Source: Edwardsiella tarda ATCC 15947 = NBRC 105688
GTDB lineage: Bacteria; Pseudomonadota; Gammaproteobacteria; Enterobacterales; Enterobacteriaceae
Length of the DNA stretch: 64,000 bases
Direction: 5' to 3'
Assembly (NCBI RefSeq): GCF_003113495.2
Contig: NZ_CP084506.1
Location: forward strand, 1,240,001-1,304,000
Part shown: positions 8,284 to 16,903 of the stretch, piece by piece
How positions within the stretch are numbered: position 1 is the first letter of the stretch
Layout of the letters: each line of letters begins with the position of its first letter
Notes under the pieces: generated by a model
Seen by the model: only the letters and a program-made list of their open reading frames with translations
What the model was told of the DNA's origin: nothing
The model's database searches: none
Program-made: the position numbers and the translations under genes

Positions 8284-8999
8284 CAGGAAGCACTCCGTTC
8301 AAAGCGGGTGGTACGCGACTCGATATGCTTGAGCACAGACTGGCTGAGTAGCGTGATCAGCAGATAGATGGCGGCGGCCACGCAGTACCAGGTGAACGGT
8401 TCCTGGGTCCGGGTGGCGATGCTCTTGGTTTGCAGCATCAGATCGTTGACGCTGATCAGCGAGACCAGCGCGGTATCCTTGAGCAACACCAGCCATTGGT
8501 TACCCAGCCCCGGCAGGGCATGGCGCCACATCTGCGGCATCACCAGACGGAAGAAGATATGCGTCTTGCTGAGCCCCAACGCCATCCCCGCTTCGCGTTG
8601 CCCCTGCGGTACCGCCTTTAGCGCGCCGCGTAGGGTCTGGGAGCCGTAGGCGGCATACAGCAAGGCCAAGGCCAACACCCCGCACAGGAAGGGACTGACC
8701 TCGAAGTTATCGATGTTCAACTGTAGTGTGAGGGTGGTGAACCCCAGGTTCAGTGGGATGCCATCCGAGAGCCACAACAGCAGCTGTGAGGAGCCGAAGT
8801 AGATGAACAGGACCACCAGGATCTCCGGCAGCCCGCGCAGCAGGGTGACCCAGGCGGTACCCAGCAACGCCAGGGGCCGGAAACGGACCGATTCCCAGAC
8901 GGCAAACAGCATGGCGAGAACCAGGCCGAGCAGGAGAGAGCAGAGAGCCAAGCCGACAGTGATGCCGGCGGCATGGACTAAGGGAATAAATTCAATCAT
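8283..8999 (-). CDS. artQ: Arginine ABC transporter permease ArtQ
   Basis: A 238-residue inner-membrane permease of the same family as ArtM, with the EAA motif [28 protein letters not shown]. It partners with ArtM, ArtP and the binding proteins ArtI/ArtJ. It is preceded by a stable intercistronic hairpin (9019-9038) that separates it from artI, which would let the binding protein be made in excess over the permeases. Confidence 0.95.
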   Translation of the reverse strand: MIEFIPLVHAAGITVGLALCSLLLGLVLAMLFAVWESVRFRPLALLGTAWVTLLRGLPEILVVLFIYFGSSQLLLWLSDGIPLNLGFTTLTLQLNIDNFEVSPFLCGVLALALLYAAYGSQTLRGALKAVPQGQREAGMALGLSKTHIFFRLVMPQMWRHALPGLGNQWLVLLKDTALVSLISVNDLMLQTKSIATRTQEPFTWYCVAAAIYLLITLLSQSVLKHIESRTTRFERSAS

Positions 9000-9018
9000 T
9001 GCCTGACGCCTATCCCAT

Positions 9019-9038
9019 CAGGCGGCCCGCGCCGCCTG
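9019..9038 (-). terminator. Intercistronic hairpin between artI and artQ
   Basis: CAGGCGGC-CCGC-GCCGCCTG is an 8 bp perfect GC-rich stem with a 4-base loop and no T-run. It probably protects the artI 3' end or partly attenuates read-through rather than terminating. REP-like in character, but only one copy was noticed. Confidence 0.55.
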
Positions 9039-9092
9039 CATGTTACTAACCATAACGCCTACGCCGATAGGCACTACTGGCATTTCCGATGA

Positions 9093-9824
9093 TTACTTCT
9101 GGAACCACTTGTCATAGATGGTCTGGTAGGTGCCATCCTGCTTGAGCTGATTCAGCGCCTGGTTGAACTGCTCCAGTAGCTTGCTGTTGCCCTTGCGCAC
9201 CGCGATGCCCAAGCCGCTGCCGAAGTAGTCGGCATCGGTCACCTTACTGCCAACCGGCGCCAGATTCGGGTTCTGTTTCAGCCACTCGTTGACCACCGCC
9301 GTGTCGCCGAAGACCGCATCGATACGGCCATTCTTCAGATCGAGGATGGCGTTCTGGTAGCTGTCGTAAGGCACGGGCGTCAGCTCTGGATGTTTGTCCA
9401 TCAGGTACTTCTGATGGGTGGTGCCGTTCTGGATACCGACCCGCTTGCCCTTCAGCGCCGCCACATCGGCGACCTTGCCCTTCTCGGCGATGAACAGGGC
9501 CGAGTTGTCATAGTAGGGCTGAGAGAAGTCGACCTGCTTCTGGCGCTCAGGCGTGATGTCCATCCCGGAGATCACGGCATCGATCCGCTTGAACTTCAGG
9601 CTCGGGATCAGGCTGTCGAAAGACTGATTGCTAAAGGTGCAGGTGGCCTTGATCTGGGTACAGATGGCGTTGGCCAGATCGATATCGAATCCCTGCATCT
9701 TATTCTGCGCGTCCATAAACTCGAACGGCGGATACGAGGCTTCGGCGGCGAAGCGAATGGTTTCGTTTGCCGAGGCAGAGACGCTGATACCGGCTAACAT
9801 CGCAGCAATTATGATTTTTTTCAT
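9093..9824 (-). CDS. artI: Arginine/ornithine-binding periplasmic protein ArtI
   Basis: A 243-residue solute-binding protein. Start at MKKIIIAAMLAG (ATG at 9824) gives a normal signal peptide ending ASA-N; the upstream in-frame start adds only MESA. Ligand motifs match ArtJ: AEASYPPFEFMD, GFDIDLANAIC, VISGMDITPERQKQVDFSQPYY and VGIQNGTTHQKYL. Assigned artI by position, between artP and artQ, as in E. coli. Substrate preference cannot be read from sequence alone. Confidence 0.92.
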   Translation of the reverse strand: MKKIIIAAMLAGISVSASANETIRFAAEASYPPFEFMDAQNKMQGFDIDLANAICTQIKATCTFSNQSFDSLIPSLKFKRIDAVISGMDITPERQKQVDFSQPYYDNSALFIAEKGKVADVAALKGKRVGIQNGTTHQKYLMDKHPELTPVPYDSYQNAILDLKNGRIDAVFGDTAVVNEWLKQNPNLAPVGSKVTDADYFGSGLGIAVRKGNSKLLEQFNQALNQLKQDGTYQTIYDKWFQK

Positions 9825-9861
9825 CGCAGACTCCAACGGTTACGCATGGCCTCGCGGGCCG

Positions 9862-10590
9862 TTAATGGGACAAATATCCGGCAAACTCTTGGGTCTGCGG
9901 ATGAATAAAGTGGCTGGCGTCGCCCTGTTCGATGATGCGACCCTGCTCCATATACACGACGCGGCTGGCGGTCTTACGCGCCACCTCCACTTCGTGGGTG
10001 ACGATAACCTGGGTGATGCCGGTCTCCGACAGCTCATGGATGATGCTGACGATCTGGGCGGTGATCTCCGGGTCGAGGGCGGCGGTCGGTTCGTCGAACA
10101 GCAGCACCTGCGGCTCCATCATCAAGGCGCGGGCGATGGCGACCCGCTGCTGCTGGCCACCGGACAGATGCAGCGGATAACGGTCGGCGAACTCGCTGAG
10201 ACGCAACCGGACCAATAGCTTCTCGGCGCGCGCCAGCGCGGCCTCCTTCGACAGCCCCAGCACGCGGCAGGGCGCCTCGATCAGGTTATGCATCACCGAC
10301 AGGTGCGGCCACAGGTTATACTGCTGAAACACCATGCCGACGTTACGCCGTAGATCGCGAATGGCCTTTTCCCCCGGAGGCTGGCGGAAATCAAACTGAT
10401 GACCGGCGATACCCAGGGTGCCAGAGCGCGGCATCTCCAGCAGGTTCAGCACCCGTAGCAACGAGCTCTTACCCGCGCCGCTCGGCCCGAGCAACACCAG
10501 CGTCTCGCCGGCCGGGCATTCCAGGGTAATGTCAAACAGCGCCTGGTGTGCGCCGTAGTAGCAGTTGATGCCGTCGATTTGAATACTCAT
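9862..10590 (-). CDS. artP: Arginine ABC transporter ATP-binding protein ArtP
   Basis: A 242-residue cytoplasmic ABC ATPase that energises ArtQM. Walker A is GPSGAGKSS, the signature motif [15 protein letters not shown], Walker [15 protein letters not shown] and the H-loop VTHE. The ATG at 10590 ([16 protein letters not shown]) aligns with the E. coli start; the longer frame from 10635 adds 15 residues lying over the operator region. First gene of artPIQM, with ArgR-box-like sequence just upstream. Confidence 0.96.
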   Translation of the reverse strand: MSIQIDGINCYYGAHQALFDITLECPAGETLVLLGPSGAGKSSLLRVLNLLEMPRSGTLGIAGHQFDFRQPPGEKAIRDLRRNVGMVFQQYNLWPHLSVMHNLIEAPCRVLGLSKEAALARAEKLLVRLRLSEFADRYPLHLSGGQQQRVAIARALMMEPQVLLFDEPTAALDPEITAQIVSIIHELSETGITQVIVTHEVEVARKTASRVVYMEQGRIIEQGDASHFIHPQTQEFAGYLSH

Positions 10591-10634
10591 GCGCCTAATC
10601 TGAATAGCAATTGATAGGGCAAAGAGTAACTTCA

Positions 10635-10673
10635 TCAGAATAATTATGCAATATTTGTGGGTTAAAATTTGGA
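10635..10673 (-). promoter_or_regulatory. ArgR boxes upstream of artP
   Basis: TCAGAATAATTATGCAAT (10635-10652) matches the ARG-box consensus with two mismatches and shares ATTATGCAATA with the artJ operator. A poor second box follows 3 bases later (10656-10673). This predicts co-repression of artPIQM and artJ by arginine. Confidence 0.6.
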
Positions 10674-10786
10674 GATATGCATATTGAGCGCTGAAAAATA
10701 GTACGATGTCGGGCCGTGAGGTAGGGGCCGGGGGGTATATGGGGGGCTAAGGCGGCGCGGCGGCCTGAGACCGCTCGCGCCATCGC

Positions 10787-11818
10787 TTACTCGTAGTCGA
10801 TGTTGATGGTAACGTTGGCCTCCAGTTGACCAGGCTGAACCTTGCTACGGTCATAGAGGTAATAACCGGCGCGGATAGGGATGCTGAATCCCCGCTCGGG
10901 CAGCGTCGTCCACTGGGGGATCTGCCGGATGACGCTGGGCTGAGCCGCCGCGCCGCCCAGCGTGATGGGCTGCTGCTGCTCGTCGTACAGAATAAAGCCG
11001 ACGCCGCCCGCTCCCACATGCGGCCGCACGACCCGGGGATTCTCCGGTAACAGCGTATCGCTGCTCAGGGTCACCCGCAGGGTGCGGTTGGTCTGTGTCC
11101 CGCTCAGTTGGTCGCATTGGGCGACCAGGGTATGGTCGGCGATCGTGCCGGTAACCGCACCGCTCTGCGTCAGGTCGCCGATGGAAATGGGCGGCAGCGT
11201 GAGTAGCGTGTCGGTAAATTGGCAGGTGGTCACGCGGTAGTCCAGCGTCAGATTAAGATTCACCTGGTACAGATCGTGTTCCGATGCGGGCCATTTCCCG
11301 GTTGAGAGAAACGTGAGGAGACGCCAGAGAAACTCCAGCAGAGAGCCGGATGCACCGCTGCCGGCGCTGATCACCATCGCGGACTCCAGCAGATACTGCC
11401 CTTCTGGGGCGAGCCGATCGGTCTGGGTGGGGGCGACCTGCCTGGCGGTGACGGTGATCTGATCGAGAAACTGCGCCGCCGTATAGCTGCCCACGGGTAG
11501 CTTGATGTTTTCCTGAGGCGGCTTATGGACGATGATCTCGATAAAGACGTTGTCATAAAACTTGACCACGACGCCCCGATCGTAGGGCGTGCCGAGATGC
11601 ACCTCGTTTCGCTTATTGCTGTAGTTGTCACATACGGTTTGCTTGCTGAATTGCGGCAGCGGCACCGACACCTGCTGCCCGCCGGGAGACATATCCTGAT
11701 TACTTATCAGCATCTGCCCCAGCTGGATCTCTAAGCCCGGGTTTTCCAGTTTACACCAGGAGAGCGCCGGGCCGCTGAGCAGCAGCAGCGCGGTAAAAAG
11801 GTAACGGCGATATTTCAT
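10787..11818 (-). CDS. Fimbrial tip/adhesin-like protein (fimbrial locus 1)
   Basis: A 343-residue secreted protein, last gene of the minus-strand locus pilin-chaperone-usher-tip. A signal peptide (about 1-20, ending ALS-W) precedes two parts. The N-terminal region is of unknown fold (about 21-190). The C-terminal pilin-like region has paired cysteines (TTCQFTD, AQCDQ), GVGFILYDEQQQPITLG and a terminal alternating strand (LEANVTINIDYE) for donor-strand complementation and usher targeting. This is the plan of two-domain tip adhesins. Ligand unknown. It starts 18 bases after the usher stop. Confidence 0.75.
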   Translation of the reverse strand: MKYRRYLFTALLLLSGPALSWCKLENPGLEIQLGQMLISNQDMSPGGQQVSVPLPQFSKQTVCDNYSNKRNEVHLGTPYDRGVVVKFYDNVFIEIIVHKPPQENIKLPVGSYTAAQFLDQITVTARQVAPTQTDRLAPEGQYLLESAMVISAGSGASGSLLEFLWRLLTFLSTGKWPASEHDLYQVNLNLTLDYRVTTCQFTDTLLTLPPISIGDLTQSGAVTGTIADHTLVAQCDQLSGTQTNRTLRVTLSSDTLLPENPRVVRPHVGAGGVGFILYDEQQQPITLGGAAAQPSVIRQIPQWTTLPERGFSIPIRAGYYLYDRSKVQPGQLEANVTINIDYE

Positions 11819-11836
11819 GATTCAACCTCATCAGAC

Positions 11837-14290
11837 TCAGCGGCAAAGGTGGGTTTGACTGCTCAGCGTGGCGGCTGAGAGGGTAAGGGTGCAGCGGGTG
11901 CCCGCCTGCGGATCCAGCGGTACCGTCACCTGCGCCGGCAGCGTGTCGCTGCGCAGGGAGATCATGCCGCCCTGACCGACTAGCCCCAGGGCCTCTCCGT
12001 CGAGGGCGTTGACCGGATAGCCGAAGCCGAGCGGCGCACCGTCGGCGCGGCGCGCCTTAAAGTAGAAGCTTTGGCGCGTATCGGTCTCAAAGCGCGCCAG
12101 CACTACGGCTCCTTCATAGGGCACCCGCTTCTGCATATTCCCCTTCAGCTCCACCGTATCATCCTGCGGTGACGGTGTTAGGCGCAGGCTGTTTTCGCGG
12201 TAGGGGGTCAGGGCGGCGTAGAGCGCCTGACCGGCGCCGTTGGTGGCGTGATAGCCATAGCCATTGACGCTGGCGTCGCGCAGCCCCGGGGCGTCGACGA
12301 TCGCCATGGTGTCCGTCAGAGCATTGCTGAACAGCACGCCGCCGCGATAGGCCACCACGCCGCCGCTGATGCCGACGCTGGTCTGACGGTAATCCTGCGA
12401 CTGGCTATAGCTGGCGTTGAGGGTCGCCGAGCGGGCCCGATAGCTGAGGTTGCTGCCTAGCGCGGTGAGGCGATCCTGGCGCTGGTTATTGAGGCTAACG
12501 CTGTAGTTAAACTGCTGCCACTCGCCGGCGTAGCCGCTCAGAGAGGCGTTGTTGGACTGGTAGCCATCGCGATCGAAGGTGGTGGCGTTCGAGAGATACA
12601 GGGAGCGCCGCGGCTCGCCAAAGCTCAGCGGCAGGGTGAAGTAGAGATAGACGCGGCGGTCGCTGTTCAGTCCCTGATCGTAGGTCTGGCTGGCGGCTAG
12701 GGTATAGTTGAGCTGCTGCCAGCTGTTGCTGTAGCTCACCTGGTAATCCTGGCGGCGGGTGCCGTCGCCCCAGTAGTCGCGCCAGGTGCCAGAGAAAAAC
12801 ACGGAGCCCCAGCCCGGCGGCAGCGTCTGGCTCAGGTTGATAGCATAGTTGTTTTTACGGCCCGGATCGTAGCGGTAATAGTCCCAGTCGCTGTTCGGGC
12901 TAGCGCGGTTGTCATTAAGATAGAGATGATCGCTCAGGGTGCGGTAGTGGCGTGACGAGTAGCGGTAGGCGGCCAGTGAAAACTGGGTTGCCGTGGCGGC
13001 CAGATACTTGTTGTAGGCTATCTGGTAGCTTTGCCCACGCTGTTCGTCGCGATCCGTCAGGCGGCTGGAGGAGTGAGTGATATCCAGCGAGAAGGCGCCG
13101 ATGGCCGTGTTAAAACCGTTGCCCAGCAGCAGCGCATAGTAATCCTGACTCGCTTGCGCGCCGCCGTAGAGGGTCAGCAGGCTGTTGAGACCGTGCTGGT
13201 AGCTGCCCTGAAAAAAGCCGCGCTGATCGTTGATATCACTGAGGTAGGTTTTCCCCACCGCCAGATCGTACTTGCCAACCCCCGGCTGCAGCATGTTAGG
13301 CAGAGAGGAGTAGGGAACGATGAAGCGGTTGATGCGCCCATCCGCCTCCTGCACGCTGACATTGAGATCGCCACCACCGCCCACTAACTGCAAATCCTCG
13401 ATGGAGAATGGCCCGGGCGGGACCTCTTGACGGTAGACGATGATGTCATTCTGTTCGACGCTGACCAGCGCGTTGCTCTGCGCTACGCCGCGTACCCGCG
13501 GGGTGAAGTTCTGCTTGGCGTTGGGCAGCATACGCAGATCGCTATGCAGTCGGACACCGTGAAAGCGCACGCCCGCGAACAGATCGGAGGCACTGTACAT
13601 GTCGCCGATACGTAGCACGCCGTTGATCGGGGCAAAGCTGCGCTGCAGAAAGGCGCTGTTGCTGTTCCAGTCGCCGTGCTGGCTATCGCGCTGGTTATAG
13701 CTGGTGGCGGCGCGCAGCTGCCAACCGAATAGGTTTAGACCGCTGTTAAGGTTGAGATAGGTATTGCTGCTGTGGCCATTGCCGCGGTAGTCGCTGTAGT
13801 AGTAGCTGGCGTTATAGCTGGTGAAGAAGGCGTTGATGCCACGATCCCAGCTTTCCGGGGCGATATAGCCCTTTTCCCTGCTGATCACGAAGGCCTGTGG
13901 CACGGTCAGATCCAGCTGCAGCAGGCCGGTGTTAAAACGGTAGCTGCCGCCATGCAGCGCCTGGCGCAGCGGGATACAGCGCGTATCCCCCGACGATGTG
14001 GGGGGCTTAAGCCCCAGCCCGTGCAGCTGTGACTCGCTGAGGCAAGTATTGTCGGGCCGTTGGCCGACGCTCAGTGTATACACGCCGCGCCATTCACCGT
14101 TGACCACGATATCCAACGGATAGTCGCCGGGATAGGGCGCGTTGGGATCCAGCGTAATCTGACTCAGCTGGCGATCTTTCGCCGTGCCTTTAAGAAAGTG
14201 GGTATCGAAGGTTTCTGTCGCGCTGGCCATGGCGTAGGCAGCGGGAAACAGTAGGGGCAGGGAGAGGGTAATGGCATTTAACCTGAGCAT
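11837..14290 (-). CDS. Fimbrial outer-membrane usher (fimbrial locus 1)
   Basis: An 817-residue FimD/PapC-type usher. Signal peptide (about 1-20), then the N-terminal domain that takes up chaperone-subunit complexes (TFDTHFLKG, YPGDYPLDIVVNG). The 24-strand barrel follows with typical motifs: RGVAQSNALVSVEQND, VPPGPFSIEDL, GGGDLNVSVQEADG. The C-terminal domain ends TLPAQVTVPLDP and a final cysteine pair. Length is normal and the frame intact. It exports and polymerises the locus 1 pilus. Confidence 0.93.
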   Translation of the reverse strand: MLRLNAITLSLPLLFPAAYAMASATETFDTHFLKGTAKDRQLSQITLDPNAPYPGDYPLDIVVNGEWRGVYTLSVGQRPDNTCLSESQLHGLGLKPPTSSGDTRCIPLRQALHGGSYRFNTGLLQLDLTVPQAFVISREKGYIAPESWDRGINAFFTSYNASYYYSDYRGNGHSSNTYLNLNSGLNLFGWQLRAATSYNQRDSQHGDWNSNSAFLQRSFAPINGVLRIGDMYSASDLFAGVRFHGVRLHSDLRMLPNAKQNFTPRVRGVAQSNALVSVEQNDIIVYRQEVPPGPFSIEDLQLVGGGGDLNVSVQEADGRINRFIVPYSSLPNMLQPGVGKYDLAVGKTYLSDINDQRGFFQGSYQHGLNSLLTLYGGAQASQDYYALLLGNGFNTAIGAFSLDITHSSSRLTDRDEQRGQSYQIAYNKYLAATATQFSLAAYRYSSRHYRTLSDHLYLNDNRASPNSDWDYYRYDPGRKNNYAINLSQTLPPGWGSVFFSGTWRDYWGDGTRRQDYQVSYSNSWQQLNYTLAASQTYDQGLNSDRRVYLYFTLPLSFGEPRRSLYLSNATTFDRDGYQSNNASLSGYAGEWQQFNYSVSLNNQRQDRLTALGSNLSYRARSATLNASYSQSQDYRQTSVGISGGVVAYRGGVLFSNALTDTMAIVDAPGLRDASVNGYGYHATNGAGQALYAALTPYRENSLRLTPSPQDDTVELKGNMQKRVPYEGAVVLARFETDTRQSFYFKARRADGAPLGFGYPVNALDGEALGLVGQGGMISLRSDTLPAQVTVPLDPQAGTRCTLTLSAATLSSQTHLCR

Positions 14291-14310
14291 CCGTGCCTCA
14301 CTCGTTGCGA

Positions 14311-15003
14311 TTAGTTAAGGGGAATGGCCTGCTGACGCTTTACGCCATAGTCATTCAAATAGGAGAGGGTCAGCGTGGAGACTCCGCCCGGCAGGCCGGC
14401 GACGGCGACGTGCTGTTGGGAAAAGGGGGACAGCATCAGGGTTGTCTTTAGCAGTTGCTCCTGTTCACCGGCGCCGAGCGCGATGATCGTGATGTGGTTC
14501 GGTGAACGGTTATCCAGTGTCAAACCCTGTGCACCGCGACGGGCGGAGAGCTGATCGACGGTTTTTTCGCCGAGCGCCGCGACCCCCTGAGGACGGTAGA
14601 ACAGCTTGATACGGTTTTGCATCGCTAGCTTGAGCAGGTTGCCGCTACGCGCCGGGTTATCCGGTGGAATATCGAGAACATTGAGGTAAAACAGCGACTC
14701 CCGATCCTGTGGCAGGGCGTTGGGCAGCACTCGAATCCGCAGCTGCTGACCGTTACCCGCCGTGATGGTGGCGATCGGCGGCGTCAGCAGGAAGGGGGCC
14801 TTCACCTCTTCGGGGGGAACATTGGGATCCCCGTCATCGATCCAGGCCTGGATCAGCGAGGTCTTATGGCCGCGGTTGGCTAATTGGACGGTTATTTCCT
14901 GGCGCTCTGCCGGGTAGATAATCCGGGTGCCGTAGATCACGATGGTGGCGTAGGCCGGCCAGGCGGTGATGGCGCACAGTAAGGCGCATAGCACTTTCTT
15001 CAT
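14311..15003 (-). CDS. Periplasmic fimbrial chaperone (fimbrial locus 1)
   Basis: A 230-residue PapD-type chaperone that folds pilus subunits by donor-strand complementation. Signal peptide 1-19 (YATIVIYGTR). The family motifs are RIIYPAERQEITVQLAN, LPQDRESLFYLNVLDIPP and NRIKLFYRP. The conserved Arg of the first strand and the Lys of the IKLFYRP region, which anchor subunit C termini, are present. Separated from the pilin gene by a hairpin and from the usher by 20 bases. Confidence 0.93.
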   Translation of the reverse strand: MKKVLCALLCAITAWPAYATIVIYGTRIIYPAERQEITVQLANRGHKTSLIQAWIDDGDPNVPPEEVKAPFLLTPPIATITAGNGQQLRIRVLPNALPQDRESLFYLNVLDIPPDNPARSGNLLKLAMQNRIKLFYRPQGVAALGEKTVDQLSARRGAQGLTLDNRSPNHITIIALGAGEQEQLLKTTLMLSPFSQQHVAVAGLPGGVSTLTLSYLNDYGVKRQQAIPLN

Positions 15004-15020
15004 AGGGTCACCAAATGGTA

Positions 15021-15040
15021 GGGACTCCCGACGGAGTCCC
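15021..15040 (-). terminator. Intercistronic hairpin between major pilin and chaperone genes
   Basis: GGGACTCC-CGAC-GGAGTCCC: a perfect 8 bp stem with a tetraloop, directly after the pilin stop and without a T-run. In chaperone-usher operons such hairpins give excess pilin mRNA over chaperone/usher mRNA; that role is inferred. Confidence 0.6.
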
Positions 15041-15052
15041 GCAGGCTTCAGG

Positions 15053-15574
15053 TTAATCGTGGGTAATGGTGTAGGTGACGGCGGAGCTCACCGCGCCTTT
15101 GCTCACGGTGCCGCTGATTTTGTGGTAGTAGGCGGTGATGGGCAGGACATAGTTGCCGCCCGTACCGGTTAGCGTGTGCTGGGTGTTATAGCCATCGATT
15201 AGCTTATCCTTGACCTTCAGCTGAAAACCGACGCCGGTCTCGGCGCCGCGGGTCGGAATAATTACGCCTTTGTCTGTCATATTGCTATTGGCGAAGCTGA
15301 GCGTCAGGTTACCTTCTGTGTAGTCGCTGCAGACGATGTTGATATCGGCCTGCGCGGAGGCGCCGGTATAAATATTACCCGCTTCGAGGGCCCCAAACTG
15401 ATCGGCGCCGACCTGTGGCAGCTGGAGCAGTTGATCTGAGTTTTGCATCGTGCAGGAGGCGCCCACAATTTCACCCTGAATTCGCAGCTGACCTGAGGGG
15501 CTGAGGACAGCAAATGCCGCCGACGAAATACAAAGGCCGCTTAACATCGCTATGGAAATAATACCGTTCTTCAT
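15053..15574 (-). CDS. Major fimbrial subunit (fimbrial locus 1)
   Basis: A 173-residue pilin. Signal peptide about 1-22 (SSAAFA-V). N-terminal donor strand (LSPSGQLRIQGEIVGASC), the canonical disulfide (GASC and NIVCSDY) and a C-terminal strand ending AVTYTITHD. First gene of the operon, divergent from the CsgD-like regulator. AGGAG-like sequence (AAGGAGTTGTC) precedes the ATG. The mature length (about 150) is typical for a shaft subunit. Confidence 0.9.
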   Translation of the reverse strand: MKNGIISIAMLSGLCISSAAFAVLSPSGQLRIQGEIVGASCTMQNSDQLLQLPQVGADQFGALEAGNIYTGASAQADINIVCSDYTEGNLTLSFANSNMTDKGVIIPTRGAETGVGFQLKVKDKLIDGYNTQHTLTGTGGNYVLPITAYYHKISGTVSKGAVSSAVTYTITHD

Positions 15575-16153
15575 GACAACTCCTTGTTAACGGACGGATA
15601 ATACGGTGGTGCATGAGCCGCTTGTCTCACAATATAGAAAACTCTCATGCCGGAATAATAAGATTGTGCTTGACTGGATATTAATAAATACCGGTCGTTT
15701 TATTTTTATTCGAGATTGGCGTTTTGTAACTAATGCAAATATCGTATTTCTCTCATCAAAAAATAGTAATTTACTTTGCTACTACTGCTATCGATTTAAA
15801 ATAACCCTGATCTTTCCATTCATTAGGTTTCTATCGATAGGGCGCACATATTGCAACGCCATTTCAATAGGATGCTTTGACAGGAGAATAATTAATGAAT
15901 ATGCTTACCTCGCCAACGGAATGCGGAATAGCGATACGCCCCACCTCGTCAATGTGCCGTCGTCGGAACGGCTGACCCTTGGCGTGTTTGCTGTCGGCAT
16001 AAACATAAGCTATCCACGCATTAGCATACCGCCTGCCTGCTGGCTTATTCCTTTTTTATCATTTTATTGTGGGGTGATATCTCAATTAGTTATTAGCTGC
16101 TGTGTTAGTACGTTTTACAGGATTAGTCTCTGCGTTTGTATGAAGAGGATTTC
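15575..16153. promoter_or_regulatory. AT-rich divergent region between fimbrial locus 1 and its regulator
   Basis: About 580 bases, clearly richer in A+T than the surroundings. It should hold the pilin promoter (minus) and the regulator promoter (plus). An open frame on the plus strand covers most of it but has no ribosome site and no recognisable protein. No inverted-repeat pair of the fim-switch kind was found by eye. A short leader-type ORF lies at 15895-15975. Confidence 0.6.
15895..15975 (+). CDS. Possible 26-residue leader peptide before the fimbrial regulator
   Basis: An ATG with AGGAG 8 bases upstream (15882-15886) opens a 26-codon frame starting MNMLTSPTECG and ending in an arginine cluster (MCRRRNG). 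The ribosome site is far better than that of most chance ORFs, but the peptide resembles nothing I recognise. It ends about 180 bases before the regulator start. It could be a translated leader or noise. Confidence 0.25.
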   Translation: MNMLTSPTECGIAIRPTSSMCRRRNG

Positions 16154-16798
16154 ATGATGGCGGTCAGCCATGACCTATTTAAGGGAAATAACAAACTCTC
16201 GCTAATTACCTCGCGCACGTTACAGTCGCTGCTATTAGTCGACGTGCTTAATAATTATCTGGGTGTGCCGATTTGCCTCTGTGATGAAACCCAAAACATC
16301 ACCGACGTATTGAACTCTGACACCTTGATTATATTTGATGCATCGCTATTAGATGCTGAACAGGCACAGCGTGATTTTTGGCTACGGACAATATTTCATC
16401 ATTCACTCACCTCACGAATTATTTTGATCAATGTTCATCGCCAGGACTTGGCCTTGAGGTGGTATCGCCATGCGAATATTATCGCTGCGTTTCCGGCACA
16501 GATGCATCTACGAATATTACTGCACCGGTTACGAGCCTTACTGGTATTGCCCATGCAGTCGAGCGAACCGGTGGGGAATCGGGTGCTGCGAGCGCGTCGT
16601 CCCTCGTTGCCGCTGACCCTGCGCGAGCTTGAGGTCATGAAGGCGATGCAACAAGGTGCCAGCAATCAGGATATTTCGCAGATGTTGTACATCAGCGAGA
16701 ACACAGTCAGAACTCATATCTATAATATTTTCAAGAAGATCGCGGTAAAGAATCGCACCCAGGCGGTGAAGTGGGCGGATGCGAATCTGGACGGATGA
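16154..16798 (+). CDS. CsgD/LuxR-family transcriptional regulator
   Basis: A 214-residue regulator. The C-terminal GerE/LuxR helix-turn-helix is clear (LTLRELEVMKAMQQGASNQD, ISENTVRTHIYNIFKKI, NRTQAVKWA). The N-terminal part (about 15-130) looks like the receiver-like domain of CsgD-type proteins but lacks a convincing acidic phosphorylation pocket. GAAGAGGA precedes two adjacent ATGs (16154 and 16157); an upstream TTG at 16136 is unlikely. It diverges from fimbrial locus 1, so control of that locus is the natural guess. Base composition is less GC-rich than neighbouring core genes. Confidence 0.85.
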   Translation: MMAVSHDLFKGNNKLSLITSRTLQSLLLVDVLNNYLGVPICLCDETQNITDVLNSDTLIIFDASLLDAEQAQRDFWLRTIFHHSLTSRIILINVHRQDLALRWYRHANIIAAFPAQMHLRILLHRLRALLVLPMQSSEPVGNRVLRARRPSLPLTLRELEVMKAMQQGASNQDISQMLYISENTVRTHIYNIFKKIAVKNRTQAVKWADANLDG

Positions 16799-16903
16799 CG
16801 CTGACGTCGCGCCGGAACACGCGTAATATCATCTGCCAGATGACCTCAGGGGTTAGCCGCGTCGCGTTACACGGGTCTTGCACGCGGCGTAGGCGGGGAG
16901 CGA

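Noticed and set aside
15575..16153. Invertible fimbrial promoter switch (fimS-like)
   Set aside because: No pair of short inverted repeats flanking the promoter and no fimB/fimE-type recombinase gene were found in the window.
15606..16157. 183-codon plus-strand frame in the fimbrial regulatory region
   Set aside because: AT-rich, no ribosome site and no recognisable domain. It covers the expected promoters.
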